A program made the translations under genes and the position numbers. This document shows, one piece after another, positions 18,136-29,388 of a DNA stretch of 64,000 bases. Origin of the DNA: Geodermatophilus sp. DSM 44513 (GTDB lineage Bacteria; Actinomycetota; Actinomycetes; Mycobacteriales; Geodermatophilaceae); NCBI RefSeq assembly GCF_032460525.1, contig NZ_CP135963.1:1426001-1490000 (forward strand). The letters run 5' to 3'. Position 1 is the stretch's first letter, and the number at the start of each line of letters is the position of its first letter. The notes beneath the pieces were generated by a model. The model searched no databases and was not told the DNA's origin. It saw nothing but the letters and a program-made list of their open reading frames with translations.

Positions 18136-18639
18136 GTGCCGGTCGAGGTGGCCAACGAGTCCGAGATCGCCGTCGACGAGTCCTCCCTCACCGCCATCTG
18201 CACCTACGTGCTGGCCGAGATGGGCGTCAACCCGATGGCCGAGCTGTCGGTGCTGTGCGTGGACGCGGACTACATGAGCACGCTGCACGAGCGCTGGATG
18301 GGGGAGAAGGGGCCCACCGACGTCCTGGCCTTCCCGATGGACGAGCTGGACACCGGCCGCCCCGACGAGCCCGACCCCGGCCCGGCACTGCTGGGGGACG
18401 TCGTGCTGTGCCCCTCGGTCGCCATCCGCCAGGCCCGCGCCGCCGGCCACACCATGGACGACGAGCTGATCCTGCTGGCCACCCACGGCGTGCTGCACCT
18501 CCTGGGCTACGACCACATGGAGCCCGCGGAGGAGAAGGAGATGTTCGGCCTGCAGTCCACCCTGCTCGACGGCTGGCGGGCCGCCCCGCGGGCCCCGATG
18601 ACCGGTGAGCCGGTCGAGCGGGGGCCGGTTCCCCGATGA
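18136..18639 (+). CDS. ybeY: Endoribonuclease YbeY (rRNA maturation factor)
   Basis: Single-strand-specific metallo-endoribonuclease for 16S rRNA 3'-end processing and ribosome quality control. The 167-residue protein carries the zinc motif [11 protein letters not shown] (His117, His121, His127) and the [21 protein letters not shown] segment. GTG start at 18136, five bases after phoH; the stop overlaps the next ATG (ATGA). The C-terminus extends a little beyond the minimal domain with a Pro-rich tail. Confidence 0.95.
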   Translation: MPVEVANESEIAVDESSLTAICTYVLAEMGVNPMAELSVLCVDADYMSTLHERWMGEKGPTDVLAFPMDELDTGRPDEPDPGPALLGDVVLCPSVAIRQARAAGHTMDDELILLATHGVLHLLGYDHMEPAEEKEMFGLQSTLLDGWRAAPRAPMTGEPVERGPVPR

Positions 18640-20087
18640 CCTCCGGCGAGATCACCCTGCTGGTGGTCGCCGTGCTGCTCGTCCCGCTCGCCGGGCTGTT
18701 CGGCGCCATGGACGCCGCCCTGCAGCGGGTGTCCAAGGCGCGGGTGGACGAGCTGCGGCGCGACGGCGTGAAGCGGGCCGGCGTGCTCTCCGACGTCGTC
18801 GCCGAGCGGGCCCGGCACGTGGCCCTGCTGCTCCTGCTGCGGATCGGCTGCGAGATGGTCGCCGCCACCCTGGTCGCGGTCATCCTCTATCGGATCTGGG
18901 GCGGAGGGTGGCAGCCGGTGCTCGCCGCCGCCGGGGTGATGACCGTCGTCACCTACGTGCTGATCGGCGTCGGCCCGCGCACGCTGGGCCGCCAGCACGC
19001 CTACGGCTTCGCGCTGCGCACCGCCGGGGTGGTCGCCGTGCTCGGCCGGGTGCTCGGCCCGGTGGCCACGCTGCTCATCCTGGTCGGCAACGCGATCACC
19101 CCCGGGCGCGGCTTCCGCGACGGGCCGTTCTCCTCCGAGGTCGAGCTGCGCGAGCTGGTCGACATGGCCGAGGAGCGCGGCGTGGTCGAGTCCGGCGAGC
19201 GCAACATGATCCACTCGGTGTTCGAGCTGGGCGACACCATCGCCCGCGAGGTCATGGTGCCGCGCACCGACGTGGTGTGGATCGAGCGGACCAAGACGCT
19301 GCGCCAGGCCCTCGCACTCGCCCTGCGCAGCGGGTTCAGCCGCATCCCGGTGATCGGTGAGAACGTCGACGACGTCGTCGGGGTCATCTACCTCAAGGAC
19401 CTCATCCGCCGGACCTCCGGCGGCCAGGACGTCCGGATCGACGTCCGGGTCGAGGAGCTGATGCGCCCGCCGACGTTCGTGCCGGAGTCCAAGCCGGTCG
19501 ACGAGCTGCTGCGGGACATGCAGGCCCAGCGCATCCACATCGCGATCGTCGTCGACGAGTACGGCGGCTTCGCCGGGCTGGTGACCATCGAGGACATCCT
19601 CGAGGAGATCGTCGGTGAGATCGCCGACGAGCACGACCGCTTCCAGCGGCCGCCGGTCGAGCAGCTGGAGAACGGCTCGGTGCGGATCACGGCCCGGCTG
19701 CCGGTCGAGGACCTCGCCACTCTCTTCGAGGTGGAGCTGCCCCGCGACGACGACGTGGAGACCGTCGGCGGGCTGCTCGCCCGCGAGCTGGGCGTGGTGC
19801 CGATCGAGGGCTCCCGGGCCGACGTCGCAGGGCTGCGGCTGGTCGCGGAGAGCACCGGCGGGCGCCGCAACCGCATCGACACCCTCCTGGTGTGCCGGGT
19901 GCCCGAGACCGACGGGGAGGACGACGGCGGGCAGTCGCCGGCCGAGCCGCCTCCCACGGAGGACGTCGCGGCCACGACGTCCAGGGCCACGACGTCCGGT
20001 GCCGCGACGTCCGGTGCCCCGGCGTCCGCGGCCACCGCGTCCGGCGCCACCCGCGTCGAGCAGCCCGCCGGCGCCCTGGAACGCTGA
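18636..20087 (+). CDS. CNNM/CorC-type transporter-associated membrane protein with CBS pair
   Basis: A 483-residue hemolysin C/CorC family protein. The N-terminal transmembrane DUF21 domain (to about residue 150) is followed by two CBS domains ([12 protein letters not shown]... and [18 protein letters not shown]...[28 protein letters not shown]) and a C-terminal CorC_HlyC domain ([16 protein letters not shown]). Members are associated with magnesium/cobalt efflux, and CBS domains usually bind adenine nucleotides. It overlaps ybeY and precedes era as expected. The tail is a Thr/Ala/Ser repeat (residues about 446-470) and looks disordered. Confidence 0.92.
   Translation: MTSGEITLLVVAVLLVPLAGLFGAMDAALQRVSKARVDELRRDGVKRAGVLSDVVAERARHVALLLLLRIGCEMVAATLVAVILYRIWGGGWQPVLAAAGVMTVVTYVLIGVGPRTLGRQHAYGFALRTAGVVAVLGRVLGPVATLLILVGNAITPGRGFRDGPFSSEVELRELVDMAEERGVVESGERNMIHSVFELGDTIAREVMVPRTDVVWIERTKTLRQALALALRSGFSRIPVIGENVDDVVGVIYLKDLIRRTSGGQDVRIDVRVEELMRPPTFVPESKPVDELLRDMQAQRIHIAIVVDEYGGFAGLVTIEDILEEIVGEIADEHDRFQRPPVEQLENGSVRITARLPVEDLATLFEVELPRDDDVETVGGLLARELGVVPIEGSRADVAGLRLVAESTGGRRNRIDTLLVCRVPETDGEDDGGQSPAEPPPTEDVAATTSRATTSGAATSGAPASAATASGATRVEQPAGALER
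19971..20045 (+). repeat. Five degenerate 15-bp repeats in the corC tail
   Basis: Units of the type gccacgacgtccggt start at 19971, 19986, 20001, 20016 and 20031. They encode AT(T/A)S-G/R pentapeptides at the C-terminus of the CorC-like protein. The first three are nearly identical and the last two are more diverged, which is expected for slippage in a disordered tail. Confidence 0.85.
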
Positions 20088-20093
20088 CCGCCT

Positions 20094-20426
20094 GTGACCG
20101 ATCTCGACCCCGAGGACGCCAAGCTCGTCACCCTGGCCCGCTCCGCACGCGGGCGCACCGGCGCCGCGGAGGGTGCCGCGGTCCGCGACACCGACGGCCG
20201 CACCTACCTCGCCGCGACCGTCGCGCTGCCCTCGCTGCGGCTGACCGCGCTGCAGGCCGCCGTGGCCGCCGCCGTGTCCAGCGGCGTGACGGGGCTAGAG
20301 GCCGCGGCCGTCGTCTCGACCGCGGACGGCGTCGAGGACGCCGGGCTGGCCGCCGTCCGCGACCTCACCCCGTCGGCGCCGGTGCTCCTGGCCGGCCCGG
20401 ACGGCGCCGTCCGCACCACCGTCTGA
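20094..20426 (+). CDS. Cytidine-deaminase-like protein lacking catalytic motifs
   Basis: A 110-residue protein (GTG 20094, seven bases after the corC-like gene) related to the cytidine deaminase fold ([54 protein letters not shown]). The zinc-binding HAE and PCxxC motifs of true deaminases are absent and the protein is short. Similar proteins sit between corC and era in other actinobacteria and are often annotated as cytidine deaminase. Catalysis is unlikely; a structural or regulatory role is possible but unproven. Confidence 0.75.
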   Translation: MTDLDPEDAKLVTLARSARGRTGAAEGAAVRDTDGRTYLAATVALPSLRLTALQAAVAAAVSSGVTGLEAAAVVSTADGVEDAGLAAVRDLTPSAPVLLAGPDGAVRTTV

Positions 20427-20450
20427 GACAGCCCGGCCGGCCGGACCCCA

Positions 20451-20524
20451 ACCGCTCCTGGAGCGGTCCTCGCGCTCCCGGGCCGCGGCCGGCCCCCGGG
20501 GGACGGACGCGACCCCGGGAGCGC
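20451..20524 (+). terminator. Two hairpins upstream of era
   Basis: ACCGCTC (20451-20457) pairs with GAGCGGT (20461-20467) over a three-base loop, and GCGCTCCCGGG (20472-20482) pairs with CCCGGGAGCGC (20514-20524) over a longer loop. They lie in the 134-base gap before era. Partial termination of the phoH-corC unit is the likely role. Confidence 0.6.
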
Positions 20525-20560
20525 TCGGAGGGTGTCGTCCGGGGGTGGGAGACTGGTCCG

Positions 20561-21478
20561 GTGAGCCCGCCGGAGCAGCCGCCCTACCGCAGCGGCTTCG
20601 CGTGCCTGGTGGGCCGCCCCAACGCGGGCAAGACCACGCTGACCAACGCCCTGGTCGGCGAGAAGGTCGGCATCGTCAGCAACCGCCCGCAGACCACCCG
20701 GCACGCCATCCGCGGCGTCGTCCACCGGCCCGGCGGCCAGCTGGTGCTCGTCGACACCCCGGGCCTGCACAAGCCGAAGAGCCTGCTGGGCCGCCGGCTC
20801 AACGACGTCGTCCGCGACACCCTGTCCGACGTCGACGTGGTCGTGTTCTGCGTGCCGGCCGACCAGCCCGTCGGCACCGGCGACCGGTACATCGCCCGCC
20901 AGCTCGCCGAGGTGCGGGCCCCGGTCGTCGTCGTGGTCACCAAGACCGACGCGGCGTCGAAGAAGCAGGTCGCCGAGCAGCTGCTGGCCGCCAGCGCGCT
21001 GGTCGAGGCCGCCGAGGTGGTGCCGGTGAGCGCGGTGCGCGGCGACCAGGTCGAGCTGCTGGAGGACCTGCTGGTCGGCCTCCTGCCCGAGGGCCCCCCG
21101 CTGTACCCCGACGAGCAGACCACCGACGAGGACGTCGAACGGCAGCTGGCCGAGCTGGTCCGCGAGGCGGCGCTGGAGAAGGTGTTCCAGGAGGTGCCGC
21201 ACTCCCTCGCGGTCACCATCGAGGAGCTGACCCGCCGGCCGGACCCCAAGCGGGACGGCGGCGAGCTGGTCGAGGTGCACGCGCTGCTGCACGTCGAGCG
21301 GCCCAGCCAGAAGCCGATGCTGCTGGGGAGGGGCGGGGTGACCGTCAAGGCGATCGGCACCGAGGCCCGCCAGGGGATGGAGACGCTGCTGGACGCCCGC
21401 GTGCACCTGGACCTGCACGTGACCGTGCTCGGCGAGTGGCAGGACGACCCGAAGAAGCTCAACCGGCTGGGCTACTGA
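20561..21478 (+). CDS. era: GTPase Era
   Basis: Essential GTPase in 30S ribosome assembly, binding the 3' end of 16S rRNA. The 305-residue product has G1 GRPNAGKT (18-25), G2 in NRPQTTR, G3 DTPG, G4 TKTD, and a C-terminal KH domain around [26 protein letters not shown] start at 20561. The stop overlaps the recO ATG (TGATG). Confidence 0.96.
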   Translation: MSPPEQPPYRSGFACLVGRPNAGKTTLTNALVGEKVGIVSNRPQTTRHAIRGVVHRPGGQLVLVDTPGLHKPKSLLGRRLNDVVRDTLSDVDVVVFCVPADQPVGTGDRYIARQLAEVRAPVVVVVTKTDAASKKQVAEQLLAASALVEAAEVVPVSAVRGDQVELLEDLLVGLLPEGPPLYPDEQTTDEDVERQLAELVREAALEKVFQEVPHSLAVTIEELTRRPDPKRDGGELVEVHALLHVERPSQKPMLLGRGGVTVKAIGTEARQGMETLLDARVHLDLHVTVLGEWQDDPKKLNRLGY

Positions 21479-22272
21479 TGTCCACCGTCCACGGGTCGCT
21501 GTACCGCGACGAGGGGATCGTGCTGCGCACCCAGAAGCTGGGCGAGGCCGACCGGATCGTCACGGTGCTCACCCGCCGGCACGGCAAGGTCCGCGCGGTG
21601 GCCAAGGGCGTGCGCCGCACCAAGAGCAAGTTCGGCGCCCGGCTGGAGCCCTTCAGCCACGTCGACCTGCAGTTCTACACCGGCCGCACCCTCGACATCG
21701 TCAACCAGGCGGAGTCCATCCGCGCCTACGGCCAGCCGATCGCCGGCGACTACCCGGCCTACACCGCCGGCACCGCGGTGCTGGAGACCGCCGACCGGCT
21801 CATGGCCGAGGAGGAGAAGGAACCGAACCTGCGGCTGTTCCTGCTCGTCGTCGGCGCGCTGCGGGCGCTGTCCGAGCGCACCCACCCCGCGCCGCTGGTG
21901 CTCGACGCCTTCCTGCTGCGCGCCATGTCGGTGGCCGGGTGGGAGCCGGCGCTCGGCGGCTGCGCCCGGTGCGGCGAGGACGGCCCGCACCGGCACTTCT
22001 CGGTGCCCGCCGGGGGCATGGTCTGCCCGCCCTGCCGGCCCACCGGCTCGGCGATGCCCAACCCGGCCACCATCGCGCTGCTCGACGCGCTGCTGTCCGG
22101 GGACTGGACCACCGCCGAGGCCAGCGAGAGCCCCCAGCGCCGGGAGGGCAGCGGGCTGGTCGCCGCGCTGCTGCAGTGGCACCTGGAGCGCGGGCTGCGC
22201 TCGCTGCCGCTGGTCGACCGCACCGATCCGACGGCGCAGCGCCGGGAGGTGGCTCCGGCCCGTGAGGCGTGA
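21478..22272 (+). CDS. recO: DNA repair protein RecO
   Basis: Recombination mediator that loads RecA with RecR/RecF. The 264 residues contain an N-terminal OB-fold ([48 protein letters not shown] run), a helical middle and a four-cysteine zinc site (CARCGEDG ... [10 protein letters not shown]). It sits between era and uppS as in other actinobacteria and overlaps both neighbours. Confidence 0.94.
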   Translation: MSTVHGSLYRDEGIVLRTQKLGEADRIVTVLTRRHGKVRAVAKGVRRTKSKFGARLEPFSHVDLQFYTGRTLDIVNQAESIRAYGQPIAGDYPAYTAGTAVLETADRLMAEEEKEPNLRLFLLVVGALRALSERTHPAPLVLDAFLLRAMSVAGWEPALGGCARCGEDGPHRHFSVPAGGMVCPPCRPTGSAMPNPATIALLDALLSGDWTTAEASESPQRREGSGLVAALLQWHLERGLRSLPLVDRTDPTAQRREVAPAREA

Positions 22273-23026
22273 GGTGAAGGCGCCCGACCCGCACCCGTCG
22301 GGCGCGCGGCCGCCGTCGATCCCGGCCGGCCGGGTGCCCGGCCACGTCGCGATCGTCATGGACGGCAACGGCCGCTGGGCCGCGGAGCGCGGCCTGCCCC
22401 GGACGGCGGGGCACCAGGCGGGGGAGTCCTCGCTGTTCGACTGCGTGGAGGGCGCCATCGAGCTGGGCGTGCGGGCGATCAGCGCCTACGCCTTCTCCAC
22501 GGAGAACTGGCGGCGCAGCCCCGAGGAGGTCCGCTTCCTCATGGGCTTCAACCGCGACGTCATCCGCCGCCGCCGCGACGAGATGCACGAGCTCGGCGTG
22601 CGGGTGCGCTGGGCCGGCCGGCGCCCGCGGCTGTGGCGCAGCGTCATCCGGGAGCTCGAGGTCGCCGAGGAGCTCACCCGCGACAACGACGTCCTCACCC
22701 TGACCATGTGCGTCAACTACGGCGGGCGGGCAGAGATCGCCGACGCCGCGGCGGCCATCGCCCACGAGGTGGCCGCGGGCCGGCTCGACCCGGGCAAGGT
22801 CGACGAGGGCACCGTCGCGCGGTTCCTGGACGAGCCGGACATGCCCGACGTCGACCTGTTCGTGCGCAGCTCCGGGGAGAACCGCACCAGCAACTTCCTG
22901 CTGTGGCAGTCGGCCTACGCCGAGTTCGTCTTCCTCGACACGCTGTGGCCGGACTTCGACCGGCGGCACCTGTGGGCGGCGTGCGAGGAGTACGCCTCCC
23001 GGCAGCGCCGCTTCGGCAGCGCCTGA
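22262..23026 (+). CDS. uppS: Isoprenyl (polyprenyl) diphosphate synthase, UppS family
   Basis: Cis-prenyltransferase making the lipid carrier for cell-wall synthesis. The 254-residue product has MDGNGRWA with the catalytic Asp34, then FSTENWRR, and the substrate-binding [28 protein letters not shown] region. One of two starts is likely: GTG 22262 (overlapping recO) or GTG 22274. Actinobacteria usually carry two such enzymes (Z-FPP and decaprenyl synthases), and I cannot tell which one this is by eye. Confidence 0.92.
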   Translation: MRREVKAPDPHPSGARPPSIPAGRVPGHVAIVMDGNGRWAAERGLPRTAGHQAGESSLFDCVEGAIELGVRAISAYAFSTENWRRSPEEVRFLMGFNRDVIRRRRDEMHELGVRVRWAGRRPRLWRSVIRELEVAEELTRDNDVLTLTMCVNYGGRAEIADAAAAIAHEVAAGRLDPGKVDEGTVARFLDEPDMPDVDLFVRSSGENRTSNFLLWQSAYAEFVFLDTLWPDFDRRHLWAACEEYASRQRRFGSA

Positions 23027-23301
23027 TGTTCGCCGTGACCCGGCTGCGGGTCCCCGAGGACGACGCCGCTGGCTTCGCCGCCGACGTCGACGCCCTGCTG
23101 GCCGCCCTCGCCGCCCGCCCCGGCCACCGTGACGGCGAGGTCGGCCGCTGCGCCGACGACCCGGGGCTGTGGGCGCTGGTCACCCGCTGGGACGGCGTCG
23201 GTGCCTACCGCAGGGCGCTGTCGGCCGCCGAGGTGAAGATCGCCGGCGCCCCGGTGTGGCTGTACGCCCTCGACGAACCCGGGGTCTACGTCCCCGACTG
23301 A
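23026..23301 (+). CDS. Small antibiotic-biosynthesis-monooxygenase-like (ABM fold) protein
   Basis: A 91-residue protein with the ferredoxin-like dimeric alpha/beta pattern of ABM proteins: an N-terminal strand FAVTRLRVPEDD, a helix of DVDALLAALAARPGH and GLWALVTRWDGVGAYRRALSA. The ATG at 23026 overlaps the uppS stop, so it is cotranscribed with uppS. Function in this location is unknown; members range from monooxygenases to stress proteins. Confidence 0.7.
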   Translation: MFAVTRLRVPEDDAAGFAADVDALLAALAARPGHRDGEVGRCADDPGLWALVTRWDGVGAYRRALSAAEVKIAGAPVWLYALDEPGVYVPD

Positions 23302-23423
23302 CCCGGCGTGACGGCCTCCACGGGAGGACGACGTGTGGCCGGCCGCCCGGCGGGGCATCCAGGGGCCACCTGGACCTCGTGCCGCAGCCGAGCGGCGCCG
23401 CCCGGACGACGTGTGGAGCACCC

Positions 23424-24065
23424 GTGAGCCAGCAGTCCACCGCCGGACCACGCCGTCCCGGCCCCCCGGAGCCGGCCGCCGAGCGCACCCGGCCGGTCAG
23501 CCTGCCGCCCGCGCCGCCGACGCGGATGGCCGACAACTTCGTGGTCCCCCCGACCGTGCCGGCCCAGGCCGCGCCGTCCGCCGACGCACCGCCCGCCGAC
23601 GCGCAACCTGCCGACGCACCGTCCGCCGGCGCACCGGCCGGCGACGCGCCGTCCGCGGCGGGGGCGGCGTCCCCGACCCGGCCGGCCGCCGACGTCGGTC
23701 CCCCCACGACCGAGATCCCCGTGGCGCCGCGCGGCGCCGACCGCGGTCCCACCGCGGCGCCGGCGGCACCCGGGTCGGACCCGGAGCCGCCGGCGCCCGT
23801 GGCGAGGGCGTCCGCGGCACCGTCGCCGGCCGACCCGCCGGCGGCCCGGATCGCCGACCAGCCCACGATCAACCTGCCCGGTGGCACCGGCCGTCCGCAG
23901 GACGCGGCCACGATCACCTGGCTGGCCGGCCCCGGACCGGGTCCGCGGCCGTACCCGCGGGTGGTCCCGAAGCGCCACCCGGTCCGGACGCTGCTGCTGT
24001 TCCTGCTCGTCCTCGCGCTGGCCGCCGGCGGGGCGTGGGCGGTCCTGATGGCCTCCGGCGGGTGA
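23424..24065 (+). CDS. Pro/Ala-rich protein with C-terminal membrane anchor
   Basis: A 213-residue protein of low complexity. Residues 1-180 are rich in Pro, Ala and Asp with repeated AP(P/S)ADA-type units and no recognisable domain. Residues about 185-208 ([20 protein letters not shown]) form a single transmembrane helix followed by a few residues, a tail-anchored layout with a cytoplasmic disordered arm. GTG start at 23424 is the best available. Function unknown; it precedes glyS. Confidence 0.6.
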   Translation: MSQQSTAGPRRPGPPEPAAERTRPVSLPPAPPTRMADNFVVPPTVPAQAAPSADAPPADAQPADAPSAGAPAGDAPSAAGAASPTRPAADVGPPTTEIPVAPRGADRGPTAAPAAPGSDPEPPAPVARASAAPSPADPPAARIADQPTINLPGGTGRPQDAATITWLAGPGPGPRPYPRVVPKRHPVRTLLLFLLVLALAAGGAWAVLMASGG

Positions 24066-24141
24066 CCGCCGGGCGGGCCCGGCGCGGCCACTACCGTGGA
24101 CGGGTCACCCCGCCGACCGCCAGCCGGATGGAGCCCCGCGC

Positions 24142-25545
<1,404 letters not shown>

Positions 25546-25549
25546 GGGT

Positions 25550-25596
25550 GTGCGCCGGCGCCCCGTTCCCCACCGCGGACCGGGGCGCCGGCGCAC
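25550..25596. terminator. Bidirectional terminator after glyS
   Basis: TGCGCCGGCGCCCCG (25551-25565) pairs with CGGGGCGCCGGCGCA (25581-25595), extended by one further G-C pair, over a 15-base loop. It separates glyS from the convergent DUF1028 gene. Confidence 0.85.
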
Positions 25597-25606
25597 CCGC
25601 TCGCGG

Positions 25607-26452
25607 TCAGCCGGTGGTGCGGCGCAGGTGCTCCAGCACCACCGGGTCGATCCGGTCGTCGTGCCAGCGCTCCTCGAAGTTCTCCCGGCCCATCCAGTCG
25701 TAGAGGTCACGGCCCAGGTCGCCGCTGGCGTACCCGGTCGCGGCCAGCCGGCGGACCAGCTCCCCGTCCAGCTCGGGGGTGTGCGCCAGCAGCTGCTCGG
25801 CCGGGGTGCTGCCGAAGTACAGGTCGTGCAGGTCCAGCATCCGCGTCAGCTCGCCGATGGGCTCGGGGTGGTCGTCGCTGCGCAGGTCGACGACGACGTC
25901 GCCGAGCCCGCCGTAGCCGCCGCCGGCTGAGACGACGAGCACCGCCGCCGCCTGCTTGCCGCGGGGGTCACCGCCGGCGTCCTGACCGGCGGCCAGCGCG
26001 GCGACCAGCCGCCGGGCGAGGTCCGGCTCGGCGGCGGAGGCCAGCCAGGCGTCGACCATCGCGTCGACCACGCCGGGGCCGGCGAGCAGGTTGCCCTGGG
26101 CGGCGAAGGACCCCTCCGGGCCCTCGCCGGTGCGCCCGCCGGCCCAGTGCTGGGCCCGCTCACCGGTGAAGGTGGCCGCCCGGCCGTCCCGGTCGACCAC
26201 CCCGGCCTGCCGCTCGGCGCGGTCGGGGTCGGCGTCGAAGAACCGCTGCAGCAACTCGCCGGCGGCCACGCCCTCGCGGAGCATGGCCAACCCGCGGGTC
26301 TTGAGCTCCAGGTTCACGTGGGCCTGGGTGGCCAGCGCCCCGGCGTCGGCCGCCGCGGCCGGTACGTAGGCGCCCGCGGCGAGGAACTTGCTGGCCACGG
26401 CCACGCCGAGGGCGGAGCCGTCCGGGCTGCGGCCGACGAGGGAGAAGGTCAC
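25607..26452 (-). CDS. DUF1028 family protein (Ntn-hydrolase-like fold)
   Basis: A 281-residue protein beginning TFSLVGRSPDGSALGVAVASKF, with GALATQAHVNLELKTRGL, GSFAAQGNLLAGPGVVDAM and GGDPRGKQAAAVLVVSAGGGYGG, the DUF1028 pattern. Family members resemble N-terminal nucleophile hydrolases, but no reaction is established. A C-terminal segment of about 60 residues (YFGSTPAEQLLAHTPELDGEL) resembles the putative peptidoglycan-binding extension seen in some members. GTG start at 26452, convergent with glyS and divergent from dusB. Confidence 0.82.
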   Translation of the reverse strand: MTFSLVGRSPDGSALGVAVASKFLAAGAYVPAAAADAGALATQAHVNLELKTRGLAMLREGVAAGELLQRFFDADPDRAERQAGVVDRDGRAATFTGERAQHWAGGRTGEGPEGSFAAQGNLLAGPGVVDAMVDAWLASAAEPDLARRLVAALAAGQDAGGDPRGKQAAAVLVVSAGGGYGGLGDVVVDLRSDDHPEPIGELTRMLDLHDLYFGSTPAEQLLAHTPELDGELVRRLAATGYASGDLGRDLYDWMGRENFEERWHDDRIDPVVLEHLRRTTG

Positions 26453-26535
26453 CCGCGGACCCTAGCCAGGCGCGGGAGGTGTCGCCGGGTCGGTGCGGGC
26501 CGGGCCGCCCCGTCCCGGCACCTACGCTGGGGGGT

Positions 26536-27693
26536 GTGACCAGCACGCTCGAGCCGACGACGGCACTGCCGCCGCTGCGGCTCGGGTCGCTGACCGTGGA
26601 CCCCGCCGTGGTGCTCGCCCCGATGGCCGGGATCACCAACCCGGCCTTCCGCACGCTGTGCCGCGAGTTCGGCGCCGGCCTCTACGTCTGCGAGATGATC
26701 ACCACGCGGGCGCTGGTCGAGCGCAACGAGAAGACGCTGCACATGGTCCGCGCCACCGCCGACGAGCGGGACGCCTTCTCCGTGCAGCTCTACGGGGTCG
26801 ACCCGGCCACCGTGGGCCGCGCGGTGGAGATGCTCGTCGACGAGCAGGTCGCCGGCACCCGCCCCGCACACGTCGACCTGAACTTCGGCTGCCCGGTGCC
26901 CAAGGTGACCCGCAAGGGCGGCGGCTCCGCGCTCCCGTGGCGCCGGGTGCTGTTCCGCGACATCGTGCGCGCCGCCGTCCGCGCCGCTGGTGACGTCCCG
27001 GTCACCGTGAAGACCCGCATCGGCATCGACGCCGACCACGTCACCTACCTCGAGGCCGGCCGGATCGCCCAGGACGAGGGCGCCGCCGCGGTCACCCTGC
27101 ACGGCCGCACCGCCGACCAGCTCTACAGCGGCACCGCCGACTGGGCGCCGATCGCCCGGCTGGTCGAGGCGCTCGACATCCCGGTGCTGGGCAACGGCGA
27201 CCTGTGGGAGGCCGACGACGCCCTGCGGATGGTCGCCGCGACCGGCTGCGCGGGCGTCGTCGTGGGTCGGGGCTGCCTGGGCCGGCCGTGGCTGTTCGGC
27301 GACCTGGCCGCCGCCTTCGCCGGCCGCTCGGAGCGCGCCCTCCCGACGCTGCGCGAGGTCGCGGCGGTCCTGCTGCGGCACGCCACGCTGCTGTCGGCCG
27401 ACCAGGGCGAGCTGCACGGCTGCACCGACGTCCGCAAGCACGTGGCCTGGTACCTCAAGGGCTTCTCCGTCGGCTCCGACGTCCGCCGGGCGCTGGCGAT
27501 GGTGAGCAGCCTCGACGAGCTGGCCGGGCTGCTGGCCCGCATCCCCGACCAGCCCTACCCGACGGCCGTGCTCGGTGCCCCGCGCGGGCGCACCAGCCCG
27601 CCGCGGCCGGTGGCGCTGCCGGAGGGCTGGCTGGCCGACCGCGACGACCCCCGGCCGCCGGCCGGGGCCGAACTGCTCGTGAGCGGCGGGTGA
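26536..27693 (+). CDS. dusB: tRNA-dihydrouridine synthase DusB
   Basis: FMN-dependent enzyme reducing specific uridines in tRNA. The 385-residue product has VVLAPMAGITNPAFR, DLNFGCPVPKVTRKGGG with the conserved Cys119, VTVKTRIGID, VTLHGRTADQLYSG and GVVVGRGCLGRPWLF. The GTG at 26536 follows TACGCT (26523-26528) by seven bases, suggesting a leaderless mRNA. The stop overlaps the next gene (GTGA). Confidence 0.94.
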   Translation: MTSTLEPTTALPPLRLGSLTVDPAVVLAPMAGITNPAFRTLCREFGAGLYVCEMITTRALVERNEKTLHMVRATADERDAFSVQLYGVDPATVGRAVEMLVDEQVAGTRPAHVDLNFGCPVPKVTRKGGGSALPWRRVLFRDIVRAAVRAAGDVPVTVKTRIGIDADHVTYLEAGRIAQDEGAAAVTLHGRTADQLYSGTADWAPIARLVEALDIPVLGNGDLWEADDALRMVAATGCAGVVVGRGCLGRPWLFGDLAAAFAGRSERALPTLREVAAVLLRHATLLSADQGELHGCTDVRKHVAWYLKGFSVGSDVRRALAMVSSLDELAGLLARIPDQPYPTAVLGAPRGRTSPPRPVALPEGWLADRDDPRPPAGAELLVSGG

Positions 27694-28145
27694 GCGCCAT
27701 GGTCCAGGGCCCCTACCTCTACGACGACGACCCGGCGCCGCTGCACACCGGCACCCCGCGGTCGGCCCGGGCGCTGATCCTGTCGGTCATCGGCGGGACC
27801 GTCGCCGTCGCCGTGGGCATGGCCGTCGGCCTGCCGCTGGTCAAGGGCAGCCCGGAGGAGCAGGCCCGCGAGGTCACCGGGGTCTTCCTCGCCGCACTCG
27901 CCGCGGACGACGTGGAGACCGCCCACGGCCTGCTCTGCGCGGCGGAGGCGATCCGCCTGACCCCGGAGGCGGTGCCGGCCGAGTACGCCCCCGGCGGCGC
28001 GGGGGAGGTCACCGGCACGACCGACGCCGAGGTGGACGGCACGCCGGTGCAGCGGGTCGAGGTGACCTGGGAGGACGGCGGCACCTCCACGCTCACCGTG
28101 GTCAGCGAGCAGGGCGCGCGCGTCTGCGGGACGTCGCCGGGCTGA
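27690..28145 (+). CDS. Single-span membrane protein with small extracytoplasmic domain
   Basis: About 151 residues. A short cytoplasmic N-terminus is followed by one transmembrane helix (ALILSVIGGTVAVAVGMAVG) and an exported domain beginning SPEEQAREVTGVFLAALAADDVETAHGLLC, which looks like an NTF2/DUF4878-type fold with a Cys pair far apart. The GTG at 27690 overlaps dusB; an ATG at 27699 is an alternative start. Cotranscription with dusB is likely. Function unknown. Confidence 0.65.
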   Translation: MSAMVQGPYLYDDDPAPLHTGTPRSARALILSVIGGTVAVAVGMAVGLPLVKGSPEEQAREVTGVFLAALAADDVETAHGLLCAAEAIRLTPEAVPAEYAPGGAGEVTGTTDAEVDGTPVQRVEVTWEDGGTSTLTVVSEQGARVCGTSPG

Positions 28146-28214
28146 TCGGCGGCCGCGGCACGGACCGGCCCACGGCGTCCACGGACCGACGGACCCGCGT
28201 GGTACCCATGACGG

Positions 28215-28844
28215 GTGGGCGTGCGTGTGGCAGACCTGGTGGGCCGCGCCGTCGGCGCCCTGCTGCTCGCCACCGTCCTGCTGGTCGTCTCCACCGCGAC
28301 GGCGATCTGGTGGACGGCGCGGCAGGACGCGCGGCCGGCGTCCGACGCGGTCGTGGTGCTCGGGTCGGCGCAGTACAACGGCGTGCCGTCGTCGATCTTC
28401 GAGGCGCGGCTGGAGCACGCGCTGGCGCTGTACGCCGACGGCGTCGCGCCGGTGGTCGTGACGGTCGGCGGGCGGGCGGACGGCGACCAGTTCAGCGAGG
28501 CGGAGTCCGGCCGCGCCTACCTGGCCGAGGCCGGCGTCCCGGAGGACGCGCTGCTGGCCGTCGAGGAGGGCGAGGACACGCTGGAGAGCATGCGGGCCGT
28601 CGGTGCCGCGTTCGACGAGCGCGGCTGGTCCTCCGCGGTGCTGGTCACCGACCCGTGGCACGCGCTGCGGGCCGAGCGGATGGCCGAGGACGCCGGCCTC
28701 ACCGCCGACAGCTCGCCGACCCGGCAGGGCCCGGCGGTGCAGACCCGCACCACCCAGTTCCGCTACATCCTCCGCGAGACGGCGGCCTACCTGCTCTACC
28801 GGGCGACCGGTGAGAGCGTCGCCGGCGCACCCGGGATCGGCTGA
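28215..28844 (+). CDS. YdcF/SanA-like DUF218 membrane protein
   Basis: A 209-residue protein with one N-terminal transmembrane helix (about 10-33) and an extracytoplasmic DUF218 domain: SDAVVVLGSAQYNGVPSSIFEARLEHALALY, SEAESGRAYL, EEGEDTLESM and SAVLVTDPWHALRAERMAEDAGL. Members are linked to cell-envelope processes, but the reaction is unresolved. GTG start at 28215; GTG 28227 is a possible alternative. Confidence 0.85.
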   Translation: MGVRVADLVGRAVGALLLATVLLVVSTATAIWWTARQDARPASDAVVVLGSAQYNGVPSSIFEARLEHALALYADGVAPVVVTVGGRADGDQFSEAESGRAYLAEAGVPEDALLAVEEGEDTLESMRAVGAAFDERGWSSAVLVTDPWHALRAERMAEDAGLTADSSPTRQGPAVQTRTTQFRYILRETAAYLLYRATGESVAGAPGIG

Positions 28845-28854
28845 GGGGGCGGCG

Positions 28855-29388
28855 GTGCTGGAACTGGGCGGGGCCGACGCCGACGGCGTGCTGCCGGTGC
28901 TGCGCGACGGCGTGCCGGTCGCGACCATGCGCGCGGGCGGTGAGGCGGCCACGGCCACCGCGGAGGTGGCCGGGAGCACCTGGGCCTACACCCAGCGCGG
29001 CGCGGAGCTGACCGGTCGCCGTACCACCGACCCGGAGGACGCCGTGCGGCTGCGGGCCCACCGGACGTCGACGTGGCGGGGCACCTGGTCGGTGGAGCTG
29101 GAGGGGGTGCGGGTCGACGTGGCGAACACCTCGGTGTGGCGCGGCACCCGCCGGTACTCCGCCGCCGGGCGCCGGCTGGCCGACAGCGGCAGCACCGGGG
29201 GGTGGACGCCGCGGCCCACCCTGGACCCGGACCCCGCCCTGCCGCTGGAGCACGCGGTGTTCCTGCTGTGGGTGGAACTGGTCGCCAGCCACCGGGTCGG
29301 CGACGGCGCCGGCGTGCTCGTCACCGGGGCGGACGGCGGCGCCGACGGGGGTGCCGACGGCGGCGGTGGCGGCGGGGGAGGCGACTGA
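28855..29388 (+). CDS. Hypothetical protein upstream of dnaG with Gly/Asp-rich tail
   Basis: A 177-residue protein from GTG 28855, ten bases after the DUF218 gene. The body ([24 protein letters not shown]... [23 protein letters not shown]) looks beta-rich and is not a family I can name. The last 20 residues are a Gly/Asp repeat (GADGG units). The stop overlaps the dnaG ATG, so the two are coupled. Function unknown. Confidence 0.6.
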   Translation: MLELGGADADGVLPVLRDGVPVATMRAGGEAATATAEVAGSTWAYTQRGAELTGRRTTDPEDAVRLRAHRTSTWRGTWSVELEGVRVDVANTSVWRGTRRYSAAGRRLADSGSTGGWTPRPTLDPDPALPLEHAVFLLWVELVASHRVGDGAGVLVTGADGGADGGADGGGGGGGGD

